DNA of 64,000 bases from Takakia lepidozioides (GCA_030704615.1 CM060731.1:28086001-28150000); one strand, 5' to 3'. Shown: positions 22,109 through 34,493, counted from the first letter of the stretch. Numbers and translations are program-made. Notes: a model not told the origin generated them from the letters alone.

Positions 22109-25100
22109 TTATTGTTGGGCGGTCATCGGTAAAGGATACGGAGGCAAATAGCCAGCTCCAGGGGATGGCTTGATGTATTTACCTAGGACTTTTTGTTTAG
22201 TTCGGTTTCTCATGCGGAGCATTCTTTCCCTATTCTTGAGTTTTCTCTCCTGCTTCAAGTTCCAGCGCTCTTGTCTTTCTCGTTCAAGAATGCCTTGCCA
22301 AAACACCTCTCCTGTCTGTGGCCAAAGCCACCGTTGGTTTGGATGGTCCCTATCGTCTGCTGCCTCGGCAAGGTCCTCGTCCATTGCCTTCAGAGTGCTT
22401 TGATTGAAAAATTTAACCCACATTCGGCCTCGTCGTGATGGAAGAATATGCTGTTCTTCCATGACCCCTGTACGAGGGTCCAAATAGAACATGCGTCGGG
22501 CACTGTGGTATGCCCACACATTGACTAGTCCCTCCAGCAGCCGACAGTAGCAATGTTGTCCCTGTAAATTATGAAGTATCCAAGTGTTTACAAGCTTGAG
22601 ATTTAACAACCATATCAACCCTCTTTTTCATTGCCAAAAAAATACTGCATTCCTACTGACCAACTCATTCCTGAGACTCTCCTTGTACGTCTATCAAAGC
22701 TAAAGAAATTCCAGCCATTTGCTAACTGCTGAACAACTTCTCCAGTCACTATCAAGAGCTGAGGGTGCAGCAGGTGACAGCAGCACCTGCCATGGTCACC
22801 AGAAACTTGCACCACTTAACTGTGATCGTAAAATTGTGGGGTGCTAATGTCTCACTTAGACTAATGTCTCACTTTGGTTGGCTGGCAATGAGTTGACTCA
22901 ATAGACTCCGGATTTGGTTGAGGGTCAAAACTCTCAGCTTCAGGTTTCTACACAGTTGAAATAGATGGGTGGAATACACAGATTTTACCTCCTGCTTAGA
23001 TCTTGCAAAGCAGCATTTCCCGACGTCGTGGTGCTCCTCATAGTGTTGAGCATCCAATGCATCCACAAACATCCTACCACAGAAAAGACCATGTCATGTT
23101 TTCCCATGTGAACATCCTTAGAAGATTGTAGGAGACCCAAGATGTTTAGAGGTGAGGAGCAAGCCAAAAGCCTTCCAACAAACACAAATACTTGACAACA
23201 CAAGAAATGATACCTGACCACGAGGAAAGAGCTCGATAGCTTCTAGAATTACTTATTGTAAAATCACAGACAACTAGACAAAGAGACATACGGAGTCAAG
23301 ACAGAATCCAACCACACATCCAAAATTGTAAGGGAAAACAAGTACCTGGCAAAAAGTACGAGTTCCACAAATGATGTTGTGGGCAAAGCCCAGCAATGTA
23401 ATGCTGACCAGGTCCCGCCATCAGCAGGCATGGGAGGCAGCTCCGTCCAATTGGCAGGCAGCCCATACATATGCTTCAACGCTGCCACAAATGCCTCCCT
23501 GCCAGAGCGACTGCATCATTAGATCCAGAGGCCGCTCTTACAAACCTTACATGCTTCACATATCCCCCACTTCAAATTCCTAAAGACATGTTTTACTCAC
23601 TACACTGTGAAGGAGGGTACAATAAAGAGGCTAGACATATGCCTGCAGTGTCCACCATTTCGTGCATCGCAAGTGGCCCAAAAGTCTTCAGGTTGATGCA
23701 TGGAAGAGTCTGGAGCAAAGCTGCCAATGTGGCCATCACTTCGTGCCCAGAAGTAAAGAGCATCACCATCACTTCCTCTTCTCACTGCACTAAGTAAGGC
23801 TGCTTCAGCTTGACCAGACAATGCAACCTGTGTTTGTCATTTACATTTCATTAGTACTGTGAGTAATGAAATAATTAGGTTTTCCTTCACTGCTACACAT
23901 ACTTGTGTTAAACAAAGCCAACCCATGACTGAATGGCAGAAGAGGAGGCAATTAAGAATGTTCACAGGTGCCCCAAGGGCGCAGGGGATCAAGTAAAAAC
24001 AACAAGAAACCCACATCAAACTACACCAAATGTCCCCATGGACAAAGTCCATTAACCAACAAGAATGTATCAATGAACCCCAAATGAGAGAACAGTATTA
24101 CGATTCCCAGGTAGAAGCAGCGAGAGAAAAGTCACCTACATCTTTGCTTCCAGACCGCCAAGGCTGGAATCCAATCCACGCATTCTTGTGGACATGATCA
24201 ATACGGTTGGCAAGAGAGAAAAAGGCAACATATTCACAAAGAACATTGCGGTAGTAGGAGTCACTGAGGAGAGCAGGCAGCCGTAACTGCGCATCCACAT
24301 CATCATCCCCTGGTCGTCTCCCCCTGGTTGACTGTCCCCACAAACCGTCAATAGATTACAAGATTCCCAGTTGATATAGGTTGTATATTACTGATTAGTT
24401 TGAGATCTTCCCAGATGTGAGATCACAGCAGCAGAATTCACCAACTGTTATTCAATGAACTTCTCGGTGAGAGGAGAACCCAACACTGAATTGTTCCAGG
24501 ACAGCAAGGATTATATAAAAAATGATGAGAAACTGGCAATAACAGTTGAGCAGATTGAAGGTAGAAAGACAACAAAATCATAGAAAGCCCAAGGAGCTCT
24601 GTATACTAACCTAGGGCCTCCTGCTACAGGAATTCAAAGCAGTTAGCCAACACTGAATTGTTCCAGAAAAGCAAGGGATTATATAAAAAATGATGAGAAA
24701 CTGGCAAAAACAGTTGAGACGATTGAAGGTAGAAAGACAACAAAAACACGGAAAGCCCAAGGAGCTCTGCATACTAACCTAGGGCCTCCTGCTACAGGAA
24801 TTCAAGCAGTTAAGGAATATCCCATTTTAAGAGTCTTTTCTCAAGATCGTTGAAGACTGACACAAATTATTAACAAATGCAGTTTGAAGGTGGGTAAGGC
24901 AAAGACATACAAGACTAAGGCCTCGATATAGAGAGTTGTCTTTATGGAGGAACGGCCAGGCACCAGGCCCATGGAAGGATTCATATATGCACAAGGGTTG
25001 GCCTGTACGCTCGAGCTCCCCGTCATCATGTTCACGCAATTCATCCTTGTGCACCTCTGTCTTCCTCACATTCTTTGTAACCTCTTCCCATGATGACCGT

Positions 25101-28100
25101 GCTTGCTCCCTTCTCTCCTCAAGCTGTGACAAAACACAAGTGTCTGTGAGCCACTGAAATGATGGGCAGGTTCCCACAAAAACACTCTGAAGAACTTCCC
25201 ATCAAAAAATATATTTTATTCTTCGCATTAATGCATATCACACTTCTTGGACATCGCAGTATTACATTCTAATATAATATGAGATGTGATCCAACCTGGG
25301 ACTCTCAATGGTTGCAGGGATGGTTTGCACACAAAACATGACCATGTAGTTACCTCTGCCTCCTCCATGCGCTCCATGGCATTGTCCACTTCTATCGATG
25401 TGGCTTCATCCAAATCAATAACACTAAGCATGGCAAATTCATTACGTGAACCAACAGACTCTGCCCAAGCAACCGTGTCATTTCCAGCACCAGTGCGCTG
25501 CATCCACTGGTCCTCCAACTCTCTCACAATACTGGAACCATCCACATCTTCGTCCACCATTCCGGCATCCACCTTTGCAGCTACAGCTGTCAGTCTGTCC
25601 TTGGGCGCCCCCAATGGGAACATAAGATCCCAGCGCCAACCTCTTTGAGACAGATCAAGAATCTCCTTGGGTGGTCGTGGTAGCTCCACCTCTGCGGGAA
25701 ACTCCAAAATGCTCTCCAGCAATTCACTGTAACCCAGGGTAACATTCAAAGCGAGCAGGTCCCAGGCATTAGATTGGCCAGCTTGTGCCATGGCTGAAGT
25801 CTCTTGGCTCAATCTCACTCTAATGAGGGCTTCACTCAACCTGTGGTGGTCTCCCACTGGAAAAAGAAGGCCACTCACACCATCCACAATCTGGAGCCAA
25901 ACCAAAGAAGCACCATCATCAGAGAGAGAATTCATCTGAGATTTACTGTCAGGGTTGTATATTCACGACTGTTTACACAACCACATAACTTCTCAGTTTT
26001 GAACAGGTAGTCCTTGTAATTGTGAGTTGACTATATACTACACCTATTATCTACTCTACTATTCTCTACTGCACTATCCTTCATGGCTCAGTTTGCACCC
26101 TAACCTTTCCTAGGCACCTGCACAGATGCCTCCATAGCTAACACGGTTCCCCCTTCAACACAACCCATTCCTGTGAGACAGCCTCAGCATATTTCACAGC
26201 AAAGTACCTCAGATCTCTGTCCCCACCCTCCATAAAAAATGATTCTAAAGGACGGCCAAGAGAAGAATCAGCCATGTAAGTACAGAGTAACACCTCCATA
26301 CAGACATCAAAATGTAAGCCAAGCAGATGTTGCACCAGTCCCAGTTCAAAGCAGTACCAGTGCACAAAAGAGAGCAGTATTAACATTATGCTGTCAAGCA
26401 CCAAGTCTCAGACCATTATGTGTGGAAGTGACAAGCTGTCACCACCCCCCACCAAGTTTATCAGCTCCCAACAGTGGGTGCACAAAACCATGCTCAATTG
26501 TGCAAATCTTTGTACCACTCTTTGTACCAGTTTCTACCACTCTTCTAGAAGTAACGGAAAACTGTGTCATGATGTCAGCTAGCACTCACCAGGCAAAGCT
26601 AATCACAACAGTCAGCATTTTCACTTAAGCATAAAATTCATGAAGTAGGATCTGCAATTTCACTCTAGCATGTCCTGAGAAAGCGGAGATTTGAGCAAAC
26701 TGCTCAAAGAGGTTTGCTGGATGGATAGCTGAAGGGGCATCCTGCACCCTGGACATTTCCTTGAAGTACCAGTTGGTCACTAAGATGCTGAACATCCGCA
26801 AGCAGAGTAGAAACTACATACAGACATTGAAATGTAACCCAACCAGATGTTGCAGCAGTCCAAGATAGAACCTAAACTAGCCTCATAGAACGCAGTCTAA
26901 CATTGTGCTGTCAATCATGAAGTCAGACTATCAACTTCATCTTGTGAAGCAGTGACAAACTGTCACCACCCGCCACCGGCTTCATAGCTCCCAACAGTAA
27001 ATGTACAGCACATATAACAGTAAGTGGCTTAGCATAACTCACATGCTGCCGAAAGGCACTCCGGTTGGGGGCAATAACTGGGCGTTCCAGGCTCATAGCC
27101 CTGGTAAGCACTGGTGGAAATGCTTGCTCATCTCGAAACGAGGCATACACAACAGCATCCGACATCCAGAGGATGCCAGTCACATCCCTATCAAGGCCCA
27201 CATACTGCACTGTCCCATTTGCCAGCCCCAGATGGTGTGCCATTGCCTGCAGTCACATAAAGGCTACTTCTGTCAGACTTCAGTTGAGCAAATAGCTCGG
27301 GAGAAGGAATATGGCAGTCTTTAAATACGCCTGTGAAGTGTTATGCAGGGGGGGTGGCACCTGTGGACCGTGGGTGTTTCTAACAGCCACACAAAACTTC
27401 ACCCTCGGCAGCGACCAGATAAGGATAAGACACAAAATTCTGGTGGAACATTTGGAGCAAAATTATTCCCCTTTCTATCTCCCTCTCCAATTACCTGCAA
27501 AGCAACAGCATAATTGCTGGAGGAGTTGCCATGGCCAACCACAAACACATGCAAGCGACTCAATTCGTCACCCATTTCCCCTTCCCACACTGACATCGCA
27601 CATGCAAATGCACGCATCACAACCGCGTGCTCTCTACACAAGCTGCGATAGAGGAAAGGGCTTCCCACCACAGCGATTACAAAGTGGTCTGGCCCCAGTC
27701 CAGACTGAGTGCGCAAGTTCTCCCGTGTGGGTGTGGCCATTATCCGCTCTGCACCAGACCTCCGAAGGGCTCCCCGGTATCACAAAAAAGATACCAGTGT
27801 CCAGAGTGGTACCAATCATCTGTGGTCACTACAAAAGTGAGAAGTACACCGGAGCCCACACACTCTCAAGGATCTAGGACATTTATCCTCATCACTGGAC
27901 TGTCACCATGAAAGAGACCAACTAATGACTGCAATTTCATTGAACACTTAATAACCTTAAGTGTAAGGGCTTCTTAGTGGCCTGGCAATTATGTGCAGCG
28001 GAATAAGTAACGTGACAGGTATGAAGTCACGAAATGTAAGGCTAAAATCAAAGTGTTACCGAGTAGGGCGTTTTAATTTGGGAAAACCACACGGCTCCAC

Positions 28101-30792
28101 GTCTGAAACTTGATTCCAATCATAGTGAGTCTCTTCACCCCAGCTGATTTAGACACTTCAAGACGGCCACCCAATGCATCATCAAAAACCACCCAAAAAA
28201 ACTGGAATGGCCCTGTGAAGGTCCTGCGCAAGACTGTGATTACACAAACCATCACATAAGCAACGGGGATGTGATCAAGCAACTTTGTCTGGACAGTAAG
28301 GCAGTAACAGAACACAGACGTAGTCAGAGCAGTAACGGATAACTGCTTCATAACCACCAAGTCTGTATCAACCAACGCTGCAGAGACCACCGCTATAATG
28401 TTGAAAATTCTTGTGGGCGCTGTTTAAGGCTGAGATTCATGGGAAAGGAAAGTGTGTAGATTCTATGTTTAAGTGATATACAGCATGACAGCATAAAAAA
28501 TACCACTTGAGAATCACCACACTTCCATGTACAATCCTTTGCATAGCATAAGGCGCCTCCTCCTACCCAACTCAGGCTATCCTAGCCCACAATGGCATAT
28601 TGTGATAAACTATGCTCATAGGATGAATTTGGAAATGCTGCCTTAAGAAAATGATAGATCACCACGTTTAAAGCATGAAGGATAAATAAATTAAAGCCCA
28701 ACCCTCCAGACATGTGCATAGCAGTGAGGGTATACCCTGGAGGCGGGCAAGAAATGCACAAAACAAGGTCCGACAAAGGACAAAAACGGTATGATGACTT
28801 CCAAATTTCTACATAGACAATCAGATACTATGTCTAGAGTTTAAATGACCCTGCTACTGGAAAAAATGAGGTCAAAAACCCACTCATACTAAACTAAACT
28901 GAGATGAGGGAATCTGGAATTCTAACCATGTTCAGATGTTCTTGAGTATAAATAAACTGAATCAGGGGCCTTGGATCGCTTAAGACATTCCACGGGGTAC
29001 AAACACTTCACAACATCCATATCCATGAAAAAGCACAAATCTGAAGGTAAGATAGGCCACCTGGTCAAGGCACACGTCACATTGCGGGGACATTGCTATG
29101 ACCCCTTCATAACGCAAGTAACGGGTTGCCATTACATGTCAGGGTCAAATTGTTAACGGCCAAATGCCAGAAGATGACGAAATCAAAATCCACATCCTCA
29201 CAGCTGTAGTTTTAGTCTGTCAGCAGTAGTCAATACTCATCTCTGATCACTGATGTGTACCATATGGTCCTCAAGAGTTGCTTCCAAGGTGCTCCCAACA
29301 TACAAGCTACAAAACTCCACAGCATGGACTCTAAACAATTGACCAATAACAGAAGATTTCACACACTACTCTAGACATCAAACACATTATCTTTTGGGGA
29401 CAGAAAAACCTACTTGAGCCAATCTACAGTTGCCCCATGCTGTGTGTCCACTTTTAGAAGAGTTACAGCCACCCCCAAATCTTCCCAAGTACTCCGTATG
29501 GCTCCCTCCTTCATCGTTAACACCTTTGCAGATTCACATAACCTTTGGATAAGGAGGAGAATTAAATCCTCTACACCACATTGGAGTGTGCATACCGCTT
29601 GCAATGCAGTGAAGCATATCAAATGGATGCTTCCTTGCTGCATCTACAGGTGAGAAGCCCTACACGGGGTTCAGGGCTGCAACAAACTGGTGCTCTGTTG
29701 GATCAGTAAAAACTTATTGGAAGTATCCAACTTTGAGCCAAACAATTGAAGTGGCATGCAAGTCCTCTATTAAGCCCATACCCCACGTACAGGAGTTTTG
29801 CCCGACATGCAGTCTGCTGCTTGATAAACAGAAATGGGGTTTGAAACTGCAGCTTTGGACCATGTAATAGTTGGACGGAATAGTAATCAAAACAAAACCA
29901 TCAACAGAGTGCCCCGCGTCTCCCGAAGGCTAGCACCGTAAGACTAGCACCTACCTCGAGGCTGTACCCAAGCGCTTGCAACCCCTTAGCAATTGTGATT
30001 AAGTAGAGAGAATGGGAACTCCGTGCCAAATTTGGACAAACCTGCCGCAAAGTAAACATGAGCAGCTATAGTACATTAGAACTGGAGCCTGTCGCACAAA
30101 TTGGATTTCCTGACCAAAAGGGCAGGAACCGTTCCTGACACTTAGCACTACCTCTCCGTATGTCGCAATGTTTCTTTTCTTGCACTTGCTGATTTGCTGA
30201 TATGCATCAAACATAATTGCAACTATTTGTCAAAGCTTCTACGTGGGAAAACACATTTTATCTGTGAGTACTGGCCAGTGAGGTTTGCTAGTACCAGGGC
30301 AAGCCGCGGAGGGCGAACTGGGGACCTCCTTTCATTCCGCAACTCGGCTAGACTGACTCTTCCCCTGGACAGCAACAGCCGCTCTACGATGACGTGCGGC
30401 ACAAATTTCACATCAGCCTCTAAAAAATCTTCCTTAGGCATATGTGCTCGTGGGAAAATGTCCAGAGAATCCGCCGAGAAGTCGGTATGGCGAAGAAGCA
30501 TCAGTATTGAGCCTTGCATCAATGTCTCCGCCACAAAACACCCAACAACAATTATAATCAAGATCCTGTACACGAATGACTTGCCCTTTCCACTGAAACC
30601 ACTCGTTCGTTCACTATTGCTATTCCTGTTTGCATACGTCCTGCTCTTCGCACCCACAAGGATCCCACTCCCATTCCCATTCCCATTCACTTGATCGGGT
30701 GCACTTCTTCGACCAAAATGCGTGTTTCTGCTGGTGTGAGTCAGCGACACTTTCGAGCCTGCATTGCTCCGGCTCAATCCACCCGTGACCAT
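22109..30792 (-). CDS. Golgi-type glycosyltransferase (Arabidopsis At4g01210/At5g04480-like), copy A, middle exons damaged
   Basis: Type II membrane glycosyltransferase. Exon 1 (30792-30272) starts at ATG 30792 and encodes a basic tail, a membrane segment (FVYRILIIIVVGCFVAETLM) and RPPRLALVLANLTG. Clean exons: 27246-27043 (AMAHHLGLANGTVQYVGL, SFRDEQAFPPVL), 25890-25354 (IVDGVSGLLFPVGDHHRL), 25123-24911 (RTGQPLCIYESFHGPGAWPF), 24331-24140 (HKNAWIGFQPWRSGSKD), 23827-23643, 23498-23346, 23073-22989 and 22561-22109 (LEGLVNVWAYHSARRMFYLD, stop 22109). These join in phase and match the family order to its C-terminus. The stretch 29640-27495 is damaged: an uncertain exon near 29640-29414, a mini-exon near 29075-29112 without its AG acceptor, an exon at 28233-28060 with several indels and a TAA, and an exon at 27819-27495 with a 2-base deletion. 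The locus is either a recent pseudogene or mis-sequenced here. Two more broken copies lie at 48-50.4 and 51.8-54.5 kb. Confidence 0.75.
24481..24813. repeat. Tandem duplication of about 165 bp in a glycosyltransferase intron
   Basis: Units at about 24481-24643 and 24645-24813, both with CAACACTGAATTGTTCCAG, TTATATAAAAAATGATGAGA and CCTAGGGCCTCCTGCTACAG. A few substitutions and small indels separate them. Confidence 0.85.
27495..29640 (-). pseudogene. Lesion-bearing middle exons of glycosyltransferase copy A
   Basis: Lesions were identified by comparison with copies B and C. The mini-exon (YEGVIAMS) is preceded by TTGCG-TTATG here but TTGCAG-TTATG in copy C. In the next exon the T run after CCAG is one base longer than expected, three single bases are missing (as in CTCACTATG versus CTCATCTATG), and AATTAAAACG replaces AATTACG, creating a stop after VVFPN. 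In the following exon GGTCTGG-TGCAGAGC is two bases shorter than in copy B, and the frame is regained at ATG 27740. Upstream of 29520 the reading frame of the preceding exon is also unclear. Confidence 0.6.
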
Positions 30793-31065
30793 GGCTCCTC
30801 TCTCGCAATTGCTGGTGTGCTTGCGATTTCTGTGCACTATAGTATGCGGCCTCCTGGCCACAGCTCAGCAAGGTTCTGCACGAGATTCCTGCCCATCCTC
30901 CCCCCCGACCCCCACCCGCCCCGCACTCGCTCCGTGTCTCTCTCTCTCTCTCTGCGAATCAAGTCGTATGTGGGGTTTAGGGATTGCCTTCTAACTTATC
31001 CCCTCTGCATTATTTACTTACACCACAGCTGTCACCAAATAATTCTCCGTTAAGCTAAAGTATCC

Positions 31066-31444
31066 GTCTCTTAACGATTCTGTTGCCCAGCCATCTCTCT
31101 GTTAAGATGCAATATAGGTTAACTAACGACAATGTTACCTAATGTTAAGGTACACCTACAACTTCATTGTACGTTAACTAACTTCATTTCACGTTACCTA
31201 ACGATTTTGTTAGTTACACATAGAGTTTGGTTTTCGATTTGTTGTTGCCCGTCTCTTAACGATTCCGTTCCCCAGCTTGCCCAAAGCATATCTCTGTTAA
31301 GCTGCAATATAGGTTAACTAACGACAATGTTACCTAATGTTAAGGTAATGCTTCAACTTCATTGTACGTTAACTAGCTTAATTGTACATTAACTAACGAT
31401 TTTGGTTAGTTATACATAGAGTTTGTTTTCCGTTTTGTTGTTGT
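31066..31444. repeat. Tandem repeat, about 185 bp x 2, upstream of the glycosyltransferase
   Basis: Units start with GTCTCTTAACGATTC at about 31066 and 31250 and share GGTTAACTAACGACAATGTT, ACCTAATGTTAAGGTA and TAACGATTTTG. Part of one unit reappears in reverse orientation at 51818-51876, at the head of copy C, so it belongs to the duplicated glycosyltransferase segment. Confidence 0.8.
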
Positions 31445-31689
31445 TTTCTTATTCAGTAACAAACAAGGAGCTCAGTTTGTTAACGGCCATTTTGGGCAAT
31501 AATGGAACCTCAGACATTGAGCAGCTTTTTTGTCAGTAGACAACTAGTCTGTGGTAAGGTCTTACATGATTGCTCTGCTTCTCACATGGAGTGATGGTCT
31601 GCGATGGGTGGGCTGCTGTCAGAAGGTGCAGTAAGTGAACAAAACAAACTGTTTCTTTCAACTTCCTTCAGTTCTATCAACTTCCATGT

Positions 31690-31913
31690 TGCTTGTTTCA
31701 CCAGTACCCACATATGAGCACAAACCTCATCTTGGAAAGGGGGGTGATGACTCAGAAATGTTCCAGGGGACGTGCATAGGAGCCCAAAAGCAATGGCCAG
31801 GTTTTCACTGTGGTTGGCCAGGCAAAAATTCCTTGCTCCTCCTCCATGTCATGCAATACAGAGCGCGTGTCAGGCATGTACAACTGCCTGCTTCATCTGC
31901 CCAGACAATCTTT
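31690..31913 (-). pseudogene. Decayed DYW-domain remnant just downstream of the PPR ORF
   Basis: Past the PPR stop, fragments of a DYW deaminase domain appear in order but in different frames: KLKRLSGQMKQA, then MPDTRSVLHDMEEEQ, then HSENLAIAFGLLCTSPGTFL. In intact DYW proteins these follow the E+ motif, and HSE is the zinc-binding/catalytic HxE. Here the E+ section between EPGQS and KLKRLSG is missing, at least two frameshifts separate the pieces, and the CxDCH and terminal DYW parts are absent. The PPR gene therefore descends from a DYW-class C-to-U editing factor. Confidence 0.8.
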
Positions 31914-34493
31914 TTAGCTTGGCACGGATTGACCTGGCTCCGTTCCGACACCTCTGATCTTCATCATTTTTCTGACCTTTGCAGTATCCTCCCACCTGCC
32001 AGCTGCAGCATAGATGTTTGATAGCAGCACATAAGTTGCAGCGTCCTGAGGATCCCACTGGAGAATACATTCTGCTGCCCGCTCTGCCACCTCCACATTA
32101 CCATAATTTCTGCAGGAGCCAAGCAAGGCCCTCCACACCACAGCATGTGGTTTGATTGGCATTTTGTTAATGAAATCCTCTGCCTCAGTCAATTGCCCTG
32201 CACGGCCAAGCAGGTCCACCATGCAGCCAAAATGCTCCCCTGTAGGAGTGAGACCATGATCTTGACTAAGGGAATCCCAGTAGTGTCTGCCTTCATCCAC
32301 TAGGCCCACATGGCTACATGCAGAGAGAACACATACGAAGGTGATACCAATCGGCTTCAACCCTTCCTGTTGCATTTGTTCAAATAAATTCAAGACCTCC
32401 CTACCACACCCATGCTGCGCATATCCAGCGATTATTGTGTTCCATGAGACCACATCTCGTTGAGCCATTTTGTCAAACACTCTATTTGCATCTATTATGC
32501 TGCCGCATTTAGCATACATATCAATGAGGGTATTCTCCAGAATGATGTCTGACATAATTCCAGCTTTCGTAACATCAGAATGGACCTCTTTGCCCTTTTC
32601 CAGGGCTGCCAGGCTGGCACATGCATTGAGAGTGCAAATGAATGTGACCATGTTGGGTGTCACCCCTTCCAGTATCATCTTCTCGTACGTCTGCAAAGCC
32701 TCCATACCACACCTATGCTGGGCATATCCTGCAATCATCGCACTCCATGAGACCACATTTCGTTGGGCCATGTTGTCAAACACACGACGTGCATCCTTTA
32801 TGCTCCCACATTTGGCATACATGTCAACCAGCGCAGTGTCCAGAATTATATTTGGCACAATTCCACCTTTCATGATGTCACCATGGACCTTCTTGCCCTT
32901 GTCCAGGGTTGCAAGGCTGGCACACGCGTTGAGAACACAAACGAACGTGACCTGATCGGGTGTCACCCCTTCCTGTATCATCTCTTCATAGGTCTGCAAA
33001 GCCTCCCTACCACACCCATTCTGGGCATATCCTGCGATCATTGAGCTCCAGGAGACCACATCTCGGTGAGCCATATTGTCAAACACTTGACGCGCATCCC
33101 ATATACTGCCACATTTGGCATACATGTCAACCAGGGTGGTGTCCAGAATAATATCTGGCACAATCCCACCCTTCCTGATGTCAGCATGGACTTCTTTGCC
33201 CTTCTCCAGGGCACCCAGACTGGTACATGCTTTGAGAAGACAAACAAATGTGACCTGGTTGGGTGGCACACCTTTTTGTATCATTTCATCATATGTCTCC
33301 AAAGCCTCTCTACCATACCCATGCTGGGTGTATCCTGCGATCATTGCAGTCCACGAGACCACATCTCGTTGAGCCATTTTGTCAAACACTCGAATTGCAT
33401 CCTTCATGCTTCCGCATTTGGCATACATATTGACAAGGGCAGTGCCCAGAATGATATCTGGCACAATGCCAGTTTTTATGATGTCAGCATGGAGCTCCTT
33501 GCCCTTCTCCAGGTCGGCTAGGCTGGTACACACCTCGAGAATGCAAATAAATGTGACATGGTTGGGTGTCACACCGTCCCGTATCATTTGCTCATATGTC
33601 TCCAAAGCATCTCTGTCACACTCATGCTGGGCATATCCTGTGATCATTGTGTTCCATGAGACCATATCTCGGTGAGCCATATTGTCAAACACTTGACGCG
33701 CATCCTTCATTTTCCTGCCACATTTGGCATACATGGCAACGAGGGCAGTGTCCAGAATGAGATCTGGCACAATTCCGGCTTTCATGATGTCAGCATGGAC
33801 CTCTTTGCCCTTCTCCAGGGCTGCCAGGCTAGTACACGCCTTGAGAACACAAATGAATGTGATCCGGTTGGGCGTCACCCCTTCCCGTATCATCAGCTCA
33901 TAGATCTCAAGGGCCTCCCTACCACGCCCATGCTTAGCATATCCTGCCATCATGATATTCCACGTAGACATATTTCGTTCAGGCATTTTGTCAAACACAA
34001 AACGTGCATCTACAATGCTCCCGCACTTGGCATGCATGTTGACAAGGGTGTTTTGTAGAAGGACATTCAACCTTAATCCACTTTGGAGAATGTGGGCATG
34101 CACCTGTTTTCCCTCCGCTAGGCCTTTCATTTTGATACACTCCTGTAAGAGACAGACATAAGTCCTAGAGTCTGCCGAAATGCCTCCTTGGTTCAGAAGG
34201 TGCAATGCATCTTTCAGATGTCCTCTGTTACATAGAGTCCTCACATAGCCGTATGTGCCAGAAGAGTTCTTGTGGAATCGCTCTCTTGGTCCTATTTCAT
34301 AAACACTTGTCATAGCGGAGGTGCATGCAAGAACCAACTGTGCTGCCCCTGGTCCCAGCTCACCCTCTACCCATGGTGGTTTCTTATAGCTCTCAACCCA
34401 AAGTGCCTCATTTGTACTCTTGTGCTTGAAATCTGGTCCTCTGGTATGCATCTGCACCCACATTCCATCCCTGCCTCCAGAACAAAAAGGCAT
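31914..34493 (-). CDS. PLS-class pentatricopeptide repeat protein, DYW lost
   Basis: Intronless ORF of about 859 aa from ATG 34493; the frame is open a little further upstream only through TTG. PPR proteins of this class bind organellar RNA, one base per repeat, usually for C-to-U editing. After a leader of about 80 residues come six near-identical PLS triplets of about 100 aa, each with MYAKCG, VFDxM, VVSWxxMIAGYAQHG and EGVTPN followed by GKEVHADI. One linker reads AKCGRKMKDAR, one residue longer than its siblings. The E region (GEHFGCMVDLLGRAGQLTEA, YVLLSNIYAAAGRWEDTAKV) is complete, but the protein stops at TEPGQSVPS where E+ and DYW should follow. Without the deaminase it would need a partner in trans, or may be a non-editing or decaying copy. 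Residues 8-60 copy an exon found 650 bp upstream. Confidence 0.9.
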   Translation of the reverse strand: MPFCSGGRDGMWVQMHTRGPDFKHKSTNEALWVESYKKPPWVEGELGPGAAQLVLACTSAMTSVYEIGPRERFHKNSSGTYGYVRTLCNRGHLKDALHLLNQGGISADSRTYVCLLQECIKMKGLAEGKQVHAHILQSGLRLNVLLQNTLVNMHAKCGSIVDARFVFDKMPERNMSTWNIMMAGYAKHGRGREALEIYELMIREGVTPNRITFICVLKACTSLAALEKGKEVHADIMKAGIVPDLILDTALVAMYAKCGRKMKDARQVFDNMAHRDMVSWNTMITGYAQHECDRDALETYEQMIRDGVTPNHVTFICILEVCTSLADLEKGKELHADIIKTGIVPDIILGTALVNMYAKCGSMKDAIRVFDKMAQRDVVSWTAMIAGYTQHGYGREALETYDEMIQKGVPPNQVTFVCLLKACTSLGALEKGKEVHADIRKGGIVPDIILDTTLVDMYAKCGSIWDARQVFDNMAHRDVVSWSSMIAGYAQNGCGREALQTYEEMIQEGVTPDQVTFVCVLNACASLATLDKGKKVHGDIMKGGIVPNIILDTALVDMYAKCGSIKDARRVFDNMAQRNVVSWSAMIAGYAQHRCGMEALQTYEKMILEGVTPNMVTFICTLNACASLAALEKGKEVHSDVTKAGIMSDIILENTLIDMYAKCGSIIDANRVFDKMAQRDVVSWNTIIAGYAQHGCGREVLNLFEQMQQEGLKPIGITFVCVLSACSHVGLVDEGRHYWDSLSQDHGLTPTGEHFGCMVDLLGRAGQLTEAEDFINKMPIKPHAVVWRALLGSCRNYGNVEVAERAAECILQWDPQDAATYVLLSNIYAAAGRWEDTAKVRKMMKIRGVGTEPGQSVPS

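Noticed and set aside
27311-27877. 188-codon plus-strand ORF
   Set aside because: It lies antisense to the glycosyltransferase exon at 27819-27495 and has no motif of its own.
32470-34161. Plus-strand ORFs of 60-160 codons across 32.5-34.2 kb
   Set aside because: They are antisense shadows of the repetitive PPR gene and look alike only because the PPR repeats are alike.
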